Origin: VAZQ01 sp963702695
GTDB lineage: Bacteria; Pseudomonadota; Alphaproteobacteria; Rhizobiales; Xanthobacteraceae
Assembly (NCBI GenBank): GCA_963702695.1
Contig: CAVPDS010000004.1
Coordinates: 24,723 to 88,722, forward strand
Direction of reading: 5' to 3'
DNA length: 64,000 nt
Part shown: positions 56,790 to 64,000 of the stretch, in pieces
Position numbering within the stretch: position 1 is the stretch's first letter
Layout: every line of letters starts with the position of its first letter
Translations under genes and position numbers: made by a program
Notes under the pieces: generated by a model
Databases searched by the model: none
Seen by the model: the letters and a program-made list of their open reading frames with translations, nothing else
Told to the model about the DNA's origin: nothing

Positions 56790-57587
56790 TCATCCATTCA
56801 GGCGGCGCGCGAGCGCATGCCGCAGCCCGAGCCACGGCTGGCGGTTCTTGAGCCGGAGCGTCTGCGGCGGAACATCAAGCGGGGTCTCGAACTCTTTGCG
56901 TGTCTGCCGGCGAAAGGCGGCGCGGATCGCGAAGTCCATCACGCTCTGCTCGCGGATGCGATCCTCGCCGCCCCCGAACCTGACATTGTCATCGCGGGCG
57001 GACTGCGGAATCGGCGAGGCCGACCCGGAGGAGAACTGCAACAGCAGGACCTCATAGAGATTGAACGCGGCGACGCGCTGGAAGAACCGCGGGTTATAGT
57101 TGAAGAAGCCGTGATCGATCATGCCGCCCGCCGGCACGTCGTGCAGCATCACGCCGCGATGCGCGGTAAGGTCGTGAATGATGCGGAAGGCATTCTCCTG
57201 ATTTGCGACGTGCTCGGTCGTGCCGGCATTCACCACCAGGTCGAACTTGCCCTTCAGGGTCGCCGGGACCTGATCGCGATTGAGGTCGAGCGCGACGCTG
57301 TTGCGATGTCCATCATAGTCGATCGCTGCATAGTCCAACCCGAGCGAGGTCCAGAAGCCGCGCGACGACGGCGCCTGTTCGGCGTAGTTTTCCTGGCCGA
57401 CCGGCGTGCCGAGATCGGATCGTGCCCGGCCGAACAGAGCGTAAATCTCGTCGAGCAGATCGTTGCTTTGCAGGAAGTCGTCCGAGAGCTGCTGGGCGCC
57501 GATCTCGATGACACGCGCGGGCTTTTCAAGCGCGCCGGATCGCTTCAATGCAGTGAATTCCGCGAGAAGTCCTCGCCCGAGACCCAT
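56790..57587 (-). CDS. Methyltransferase-like protein of unknown substrate
   Basis: A 265-residue protein with a possible Rossmann-like SAM-binding layout: RVIEIGAQQLS early, LDYAAIDYDGHRNSVALDLNRDQVPATLKGKFDLVVNAGTTEHVANQENAFRIIHDLTAHRGVMLHDVPAGG in the middle. The FDLVV..GTTEH segment is like motif IV of class I methyltransferases. The glycine-rich motif I (EIGAQ) is weak, so activity is uncertain. No signal peptide. It lies between xthA and the LolA-like gene on the same strand. Confidence 0.6.
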   Translation of the reverse strand: MGLGRGLLAEFTALKRSGALEKPARVIEIGAQQLSDDFLQSNDLLDEIYALFGRARSDLGTPVGQENYAEQAPSSRGFWTSLGLDYAAIDYDGHRNSVALDLNRDQVPATLKGKFDLVVNAGTTEHVANQENAFRIIHDLTAHRGVMLHDVPAGGMIDHGFFNYNPRFFQRVAAFNLYEVLLLQFSSGSASPIPQSARDDNVRFGGGEDRIREQSVMDFAIRAAFRRQTRKEFETPLDVPPQTLRLKNRQPWLGLRHALARRLNG

Positions 57588-57626
57588 TCCCTTACGCCTT
57601 GCCGGTCGTGGCTCACGAAGCCCACG

Positions 57627-58424
57627 CTACCGCGTGTAGTTCGTGTAATCGATCTTGAACATGTTCGGGTCGGGGCGGCTCTTGTTGTCGAGTTTCGAGA
57701 CCGCGACGGTGGTGTCGTAGCCCTGCGGATCGGTGATGGTCCACTGCTTGAGCTGCAGGTCCTTGGCGCCGAACTGCATCATCAGGCGGCTGGTTCCGAC
57801 GATGAGCTGGTTCTCTTCCACCACGACGGTGGCGTACAGCTCGTCGGAATAGACGCCGACGACATTGGTGTCGCGCAGCAGATCGATGTGGTCGGAGAGC
57901 AGGAAGCGCAGCGGCGTCTGCGAAAGCGGGTAGACGTCCTGGGTCGCCAGCTTGCGGTCGCGCACCACCACAGAGGAACCATCGGCGACGATGTCGATCG
58001 GTGTCGGCGGCGCATACTCGAAGCGCACCCGGCCCGGCTTCGCCAGGTAGAACTGCCCGTGGGTTTGGCGGCCGTCCGGCCCGATCTGGGTGAAGTCGCC
58101 GGAGAGCACCTGGACGCTGGACAGGTAGGCGCTCACCTTGTCCACGAGCGCGCGCTGCGCGGCGGTGAAGTTGCCAACCGTACCGGCGGGTGCGCTTGGT
58201 CCCGCGCTCGGCTTGCCGCCGAAGATCGGCGGGAACCAGTTGGGAACACCCGATTCCTGTGCCGGGGCCGGCCGCGCTTGCGGCGCAGCAACCGGAGGCG
58301 TGCGGTCCTTCGGCTGTGGGGCAGGCAGCGGCAGCGGCACCGGCTGGGCGATGGCGGCCGGAGCGAGTGCGATCAGCCCGCACAGCAACGCGGCCAGATA
58401 CGCCGCCCGGCGCTTGCCCGCCAT
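57627..58424 (-). CDS. lolA: LolA-like outer-membrane lipoprotein carrier protein
   Basis: A 265-residue protein with signal peptide (AAYLAALLCGLIALAPAAIAQ), a Pro-rich segment, then a LolA-type domain (about 85-265). Motifs seen: LVDKVSAYLSSVQVLSGDFTQIGPDGRQTHGQFYLAKPGRVRFEYAPPTPIDIVADGSSVVVRDRKLATQDVYPLSQTPLRFLL. LolA ferries lipoproteins through the periplasm from LolCDE to the outer membrane. ATG 58424 is set by GGAGAAGGAC just upstream; the frame runs on to 58556. Position next to ftsK supports the call. It is longer than E. coli LolA because of the Pro-rich insert. Confidence 0.85.
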   Translation of the reverse strand: MAGKRRAAYLAALLCGLIALAPAAIAQPVPLPLPAPQPKDRTPPVAAPQARPAPAQESGVPNWFPPIFGGKPSAGPSAPAGTVGNFTAAQRALVDKVSAYLSSVQVLSGDFTQIGPDGRQTHGQFYLAKPGRVRFEYAPPTPIDIVADGSSVVVRDRKLATQDVYPLSQTPLRFLLSDHIDLLRDTNVVGVYSDELYATVVVEENQLIVGTSRLMMQFGAKDLQLKQWTITDPQGYDTTVAVSKLDNKSRPDPNMFKIDYTNYTR

Positions 58425-58552
58425 GTCCTTCTCCGCTTTTCCGCCTCGCCGACCCTCGGGGTGTCCGCTAGCTGCCGCATGTGGCGACATCACGGCCCCA
58501 CCGGTCCGCCGGTGATTTACGGCCCAAGGGTTAGCGGTCCAGGCGATGATTC

Positions 58553-61031
58553 TCAATAGTGGTCGGCGGTCTCCTCGCCTTCGACCAGGATCTCACGCTT
58601 GCCGGCGTGGTTGGGTTGGCCGACCACGCCCTCCTTCTCCATGCGTTCCATCAGGGATGCAGCGCGATTGTAGCCGATCTGCAGCCGGCGCTGGATGTAG
58701 CTGGTCGACGCTTTCTTGTCGCGCAGCACGACCTGCACCGCCATCTGGTAGAGGTCGGTGGCATCGCCTGCCTGGCCCATGCCGGTGGCGTCGAACACCG
58801 CGGAATCCTCGTCGGTGCCTTCCTCCTCATCGGCGGCGGTGACAGCCTCGAGATATTGCGGTGTGCCCTGCGCCTTGAGGTGGCGGACGATCTTCTCGAC
58901 CTCCTCGTCGGAACAGAACGGCCCATGCACGCGGCTGATGCGTCCGCCGCCGGCCATGTAGAGCATGTCGCCCTGGCCGAGGAGCTGTTCGGCGCCCTGC
59001 TCGCCGAGGATGGTGCGGCTGTCGATCTTGGAGGTGACCTGGAACGAAATCCGGGTCGGGAAATTCGCCTTGATGGTGCCGGTGATGACGTCGACCGAGG
59101 GGCGCTGCGTCGCCAGGATGACATGCAGGCCGGCGGCGCGCGCCATCTGCGCGAGCCGCTGCACCGCGCCTTCGATGTCCTTGCCCGCGACCATCATCAG
59201 GTCGGCCATCTCGTCGACGATCACGACGATGAAGGGCAGCGGTTCGAGATCGAGCTCCTCCGCCTCGTAGATTGCCTCGCCGGATTCCTTGTCATAGCCG
59301 GTGTGGACGGTGCGGGAGAGCTTTTCGCCTTTGCCCTTCGCTTCCGCGACGCGCGCATTGTAGCCGTCGATGTTGCGCACGCCGAGCTTCGACATCTTCT
59401 TGTAGCGCTCCTCCATCTCGCGCACCGCCCATTTCAGCGCGACCACCGCTTTCTTGGGATCGGTGACGACCGGCGTGAGCAGATGCGGGATGCCGTCATA
59501 GACGGAGAGCTCGAGCATCTTCGGATCGACCATGATCAGCCGGCACTGATCCGGCTTGAGCCGGTAGAGCAGGCTCAGGATCATGGTGTTGATCGCGACC
59601 GACTTGCCCGAGCCGGTGGTGCCCGCGATCAGCAGATGCGGCATGCGTGCGAGATCGACGATCACCGGTTCGCCGCCGATGGTCTTGCCGAGGCAGAGCG
59701 GGAGCTTGGCCTGCGTGTCCTCGTAATCGTTGGTGGCGAGCATCTCGCGGAAGAACACCTTCTCGCGCGTCGGGTTCGGCAGCTCGATGCCGATGGCGTT
59801 GCGTCCCGACACCACCGCGACGCGGGCGGAGAGCGCGCTCATCGAGCGCGCGATGTCGTCGGCAAGTCCGATCACGCGTGACGACTTGATGCCGGGCGCC
59901 GGCTCGAGCTCGTAGAGCGTGACCACCGGGCCGGGGCGCGCATTGATGATCTCGCCGCGCACGCCGAAGTCGCCGAGCACGCCTTCGAGCGCGGTCGCAT
60001 TTTCCTGGATCGCTTCGGAACTGAGCGTTGCGCGGCCGCTGGCTCGCGGGGCGGCGAGGAGATCGAGCGGGGGCAGCACATAGCCGCCATTCGGTTTGCG
60101 CGGCGCGCGGGCCGGCGCGGCGCGCGGCTTGCGCGGCTGCGGCCGCGGCGCTTCCTCTTCGTCCTCCTCTTCGGACGCGTCGTCGTCGTCGCGCCCTGCG
60201 GCGATCTGGGCGGGCCCGCTCTGATAGTCGTCGAAACGCGGCTCGGCGCGCGCGCCGCGCGGCGGTGGCGCATCGCGGAACATCGCCTCGCGCGCCGCAC
60301 GCTGCCAGGTCATCAGCCGCGCGAGCCGCGCCTTGAGGCTGAGCAGGGCGTGCACGATGAAGCCGAGCGAGATCGCCACGCGGCCGGCCGGTCGTCGAAC
60401 TCGTCGTCATCCCGGCGCTTGGTCGCTGAGAGTTTGGGCGCGGGCAGGTCCATCGGGTCCTGCCAGCCGAAGCCGGCCGCGATCGCAAAGCGACGACGTG
60501 CCGATGCCGGCGACGGCGGCGATCACCAGCGCGCGTCATCGCGGACAATTCGCCCACCGCGAGCGAGCATGGATCCGCAGCAGCCAGTCGCCGATCACGC
60601 CGCCAAGCCCGGCCGGCAGCGGCCAGCCGGCGTGCGCGGCAGCAGCGGCGAGCAAAGCGCGGCCAGCAGCACGCCGAGGATCCAGAACCGCGAGCCGCAT
60701 GCGCTCGCGCTGCAGCGGGCGATGGGTGGCGAGCCGCCAGCCCCAGAATCGCGACCGGCAGCACCAGCGCGAGCGCCGCGAAGCCGAGCAGCTGCATCAG
60801 GAGATCGGCGACGATGGCGCCGGGCACGCCGAGCAGGTTGCGCACCGGCGCATTGGTGGCGTGGCTGAGCCTGGGGTCCTGCACCGACCAGGTCGCGAGC
60901 GCGAGCGCGAGCAGCGTCGCCAGCAGGATCAGCGCAGGCCGCCGAGTTCGCGCAGCCGCCGGCGCAGCGCGTCGCGCACGGCTTCCGGGAGGAAGGTTCA
61001 GACGGTCGAGGCTGCGATCGATCGCCGGCAT
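58553..61031 (-). pseudogene. ftsK: DNA translocase FtsK, frameshifted in its N-terminal part
   Basis: The C-terminal 608 codons (60379-58553) are open and normal. They hold an acidic linker, Walker A IAGTTGSGKSVAIN (residues about 251-264 of that frame), Walker B FIVVIVDEMADLMM, and the gamma domain (TSYIQRRLQIGYNRAASLMERMEKEGVVGQPNHAGKREIL). The N-terminal membrane part begins at 61031 (MPAIDRSLDRLNLPPGS..., helices LILLATLLALALATW and LLMQLLGFAALALVLPVAILGL). It lies in a different frame, and at least two single-base shifts occur between about 60750 and 60380. FtsK segregates chromosome dimers at the septum and is normally essential in this group, so sequence error is more likely than gene loss. 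Confidence 0.88.
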
Positions 61032-61040
61032 GTCGCCCCC

Positions 61041-62254
61041 TCAGCCCAGCACCGCGACGAGGCGATGCAGCGCCTCCGCCGTGGTGTCGCTGGTCCTGCA
61101 CCATGGCGACGCGGATGTAGCCAACGCCGGGATTGCTGCCGTCGGCCTGGTCGCGCGCGAGATAGCGGCCGGGCACGACGCGCAGGCCCGCCTCGCGCCA
61201 GAGCCGCAGCGCGGCGGCCTCATCGCCGCCCTGCGCCGAGACGTCGAGCCAGAGAAAGAAGCCGCCGGCCGGCCGCCGATAGCCGTAGCGGTCGCCGATG
61301 ATCTGGTCGGCGAGATCGAATTTCTGCGCGTAGAGCCGGCGGTTCTCCTCGACATGCGCCTCGTCGCCGTAGGCGGCGATCGCGACCCGCTGCGCCGGCA
61401 CCGGCACCTGCGGCGCCGCGACGTTGCGCAGCTCGAGGAAGCGCGCGAGGAATGTGCGGTCGCCGGCGGCGAAGCCGACGCGCAGCCCCGGCAGGTTCGA
61501 GCGCTTCGACAGCGACTGGAACTCGACCACGTTGGCGAAATCCGGGCCGGCCGCTTCGAGCATGCTCGGCGGGCGCGTGCTGGGTGTAGATTTCGGAATA
61601 GCATTCGTCGCTGAACACCAGGAAGCCGAAGCGCCGCGCCAGCGCGACGAGTGCGCGAAGATAGGCGGGTCTCGCGACCGCGCCCTGCGGGATTCGCGGG
61701 CGAGGCGATGAAGAAGGCGACCGTGCGCGCGAGCAGGTCGTCGGAGAGCGCGTCGAGGTCGGGCAGGAAGCCGGTGGCCGCGGTCGCCGGCAGATAGACC
61801 GGCTCGCAATTGGCCGCGATCGCGCCGGCCGCATAGGCGGCATAGAACGGATTGGGCATCAGCATCGCCGGGCGGCCGCGTCGGCCACCGACCCAGCGCG
61901 CGGCCGCGATCGCGGCGAGGAACAGGCCCTCGCGCGAGCCGTTGAGCACCAGGACTTCGGATTGCCGGGTCGACGGGCCGCGGCAGCGCGAAGCGCCGGC
62001 CGAGCCAGCCGGCGGCGGCCGCGCAAAACGCGTCGAGGCCCTTGTTCATGGGGTAGCGGCCGAACTCGCCGATATGGGCGGCCAGCACCGGGCCGACGAA
62101 CGGCGGCACCGGATGCTGCGGCTCGCCCACCGCCAGGCTGATCGCGGGCTTGCCCGGCTCGCGTCGCCCAACAGCTCGCGCAGCCGCACGAACGGCGAGC
62201 GGCTGTCGTGGCCCGGGCGGGCGAAGGAGGGGATTCGCGTTCGGCGGCGGTCAT
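61041..62254 (-). pseudogene. Class I/II PLP aminotransferase (DapC-like), frameshifted
   Basis: Conserved pieces lie in different frames: SPFVRLRELLGDASRAS near 62200, then PAISLAVGEPQHPVPPFVGPVLAAHIGEFGRYPMNKG, then the PLP-lysine block FQSLSKRSNLPGLRVGFAAGD near 61500, then AYGDEAHVEENRRLYAQKFDL and GGFFLWLD. The C-terminus ends at 61041. At least three single-base shifts separate them. Together they describe a full-length fold-type I aminotransferase of the succinyldiaminopimelate transaminase / LL-DAP-like group. The call as pseudogene reflects the sequence as given; all blocks are well preserved, so the real gene may be intact. Confidence 0.8.
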
Positions 62255-62503
62255 GAACATCGACAAAAGCGGCGTCAACACCCGCCGCACAAGGGATTTC
62301 CTACCATAGGTGCGGCGAGGTTAAGACGCGATTAACCATCGCCGTTCCGACCGTTCATACGCCCGCACCATGGGATTGGTGGTGAGACCGCCGTCGATGC
62401 CGAATATCAGCCTGCGCACCCGAATCAGCGACCGGCCCGGGAACGTTTTGAGCAGACCGTCCACGGACCGGTTTGAAGTCTGACAGCGAGCGTCGCCTAT
62501 CCC

Positions 62504-62541
62504 AAAAAAGTGAGGGGCCCCGGCTTGCGCTGGGGCCCCTC
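62504..62541 (-). terminator. Intrinsic terminator of the ammonium transporter gene
   Basis: On the minus strand a perfect 10-bp stem (GAGGGGCCCC / GGGGCCCCTC, loop about 10 bases) is followed by AC and six T residues. It is about 35 bases past the expected stop of amtB and before the aminotransferase gene. This is the strongest intrinsic terminator in the window. Confidence 0.85.
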
Positions 62542-62574
62542 GACGGCAAGGGCGGTGCCGGGTCTCCGCCCTAA

Positions 62575-64000
62575 CCGTATTTCTGTCATGTGCACGGTCT
62601 CGCCGTGCAGCGCGAGATCGAGACCTTCGCGCTCGACCTCGTCGCTGACCCGCAGGCCGATGAAGATGTCGACGATCTTGAGGATGATCAGCGACACGAT
62701 GGCGTCGTAGACGAAGACGATGACGACGCCGTCGATCTGGTTGAGCACCTGCACCGGCGTTGCCTTCGATCAGGCCGGCGGTGCCGCCGTACTGCTCGAC
62801 CGCGAACACGCCGGTGAGCAGCGCGCCGGCGATGCCGCCAACGCCGTGCACGCCGAAGGCATCGAGCGCGTCGTCATAGCCGAGCATGTGCTTCAGGCCG
62901 GTGCAGCCCCAGTAGCAGACGACGCCGGCGGCGACGCCGATGCAGACCGCGCCGAGCGGGCCGACGAAGCCCGAAGCCGGCGTGATCGCGACGAGGCCGG
63001 CGACCGCGCCGGAGCAGATGCCGATGACCGTCGGCTTGCCGCGCATCATCCACTCGACGATCATCCAGGTGAACGCCGCCGCCGCGGTCGCCATGTGCGT
63101 CACCAGCATGGCCATGCCGGCCTGCATGCCCGCGGTCACCGCCGAGCCGGCGTTGAAGCCGAACCAGCCGACCCACAGCAGCGAGGCGCCGATGAAGGTG
63201 AGCACCATGTTGTGGCCGGGGCCGGTATCCTTGCGCTTGCCGAGCATGATGCAGCACATCAGGCCGGCGACGCCGGAATTGATGTGCACGACCGTGCCGC
63301 CGGCGAAGTCGAGGACCTTGATCTAGCCGTCGGCGTTGCCGGCGTTGAGGAAGCCGTCCGGTCCCCACACCCAGTGCGCGACCGGCGAATAGACGAAGAT
63401 CGCCCACAGCCCGATGAACCACAGCATCGCCGAGAACTTCATGCGCTCGGCGAAGGCGCCGGCGATCAGCGCCGGCGTGATGATCGCGAAGGTCAGCTGG
63501 AAGCAGATGATAGACGCGTCTCGGGGATCGTCGGCGCCAGCGGATTGGGATTGCCGATGCCCTTGGCGATGTCGCTCACGATGCCTTGCAGGAAGGCGCG
63601 GTCGAGGCCGCCGATGAATGGGGTTCCCGCCCGGAACGCCAGGCTGTAGGTGCAGACCAGCCAGAGGATGCTGATGAGACAGGTGATGGCGAAGCTCGTC
63701 ATCACGTGTCGCCGACGTTCTTCTTGCGCACCATGCCGCCGTAGAACAGGCCGAGGCCCGGGATGGTCATCATCAGCACGAGCGCCACCGAGGTCAGCAT
63801 CCAGGCGGTGTCGCCGGAATTCGGCGTGCAGTTCTCGAGCACCGCCAGTTTCGGATCGGCGTTGCCGGCGCAGGCCGGCGGACCCGCCTCGGCCGGAGCG
63901 GCCGCTGCATCGGCGGCTGGAGCCGCTGCTGGTGGGCTGCGGGCGCCACCCCCGGCGTCTGCGCGAACGATGGTCCGATCATCGATACGCTGAGGAAGAG
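62575..64000 (-). pseudogene. amtB: Ammonium transporter AmtB, frameshifted and with a nonsense codon; 5' end outside window
   Basis: Amt blocks run through several frames: NSGDTAWMLTSVALVLMMTIPGLGLFYGGMVRKKN near 63800, MMTSFAITCLISILWLVCTYSLAF (63705 on), KFSAMLWFIGLWAIFVYSPVAHWVWGPDGFLNAGNADG, IKVLDFAGGTVVHINSGVAGL, FNAGSAVTAGMQAGMA, and DALDAFGVHGVGGIAGALLTGVFA. A TAG at 63322-63324 replaces the Trp expected after NADG, and single-base shifts occur near 63900, 63700, 63510 and 62757. At the 3' end CACATGACAG probably stands for CAC TGA CAG with one extra A, so the true stop is near 62575. A signal sequence (SMIGPSFAQ) starts at the window edge. AmtB conducts ammonium across the inner membrane. 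Confidence 0.85.

Noticed and set aside
55896..58559. 887-codon plus-strand open frame across xthA, the methyltransferase-like gene and the LolA-like gene
   Set aside because: It is antisense to three well-supported genes; high GC keeps the opposite frame free of stops, and its translation has no domain.
58559..59881. 440-codon plus-strand open frame
   Set aside because: Antisense to the FtsK motor domain; no motif.

Overview
The window is high-GC alphaproteobacterial DNA, most like a Hyphomicrobiales genome of the Bradyrhizobium / Xanthobacteraceae type. The reasons are the amtB - aminotransferase - ftsK - lolA-like - xthA neighbourhood at the right end, the many short palindromic intergenic repeats typical of that group, a DUF6894-type small protein, and the strong GC3 bias. 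The assignment rests on gene content and remembered synteny, not on a search.

Layout. 1-10106: a CobW GTPase fragment, a long-chain acyl-CoA synthetase with a broken DUF924 gene, an iron-type ABC importer (binding protein, fused permease, ATPase), and a flippase / CelD-like acetyltransferase pair suited to envelope polysaccharide work. 10148-15248: an AMP-forming acyl-CoA ligase, then a compact acyl-tailoring locus (GNAT, divergent from ACP + AMP-ligase + ketoreductase). 15249-19599: gene-poor and rich in relics, with small hypothetical proteins and one alpha/beta-hydrolase-like protein. 19600-25406: a Tat-exported MmgE/PrpD protein, a LemA-TPM-TPM operon and an S46 peptidase.

25518-34466 is the most interesting region. 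All genes lie on the minus strand: a single polypeptide with caspase, TIR, one membrane span, a proline-rich linker and an FGE/SUMF1 domain; an exported caspase with Sel1-like repeats; an exported protein of unknown family; a small PAS protein; and a TIR protein with an unknown C-terminal domain. The arrangement resembles a membrane receptor with two cytoplasmic death/NADase-type effector modules. Its function here is inference.

34956-46745 holds six paralogues of one secreted protein family that I do not recognise, interspersed with a HAF/FG-GAP repeat protein, a TauE/SafE transporter, a membrane protein and a lone periplasmic binding protein. 46905-49358: a diguanylate cyclase and the PLP-homeostasis protein. 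49365-52340: two almost identical IS630-family elements in direct tandem, sharing one TA. 52706-58424: L,D-transpeptidase, response regulator, cyclic-nucleotide-binding protein, acyltransferase, exonuclease III, a methyltransferase-like protein and a LolA-like protein. From about 60.4 kb to the end, all three genes (ftsK, an aminotransferase, amtB) carry several single-base frameshifts. This looks more like poor sequence at a contig end than true gene decay.
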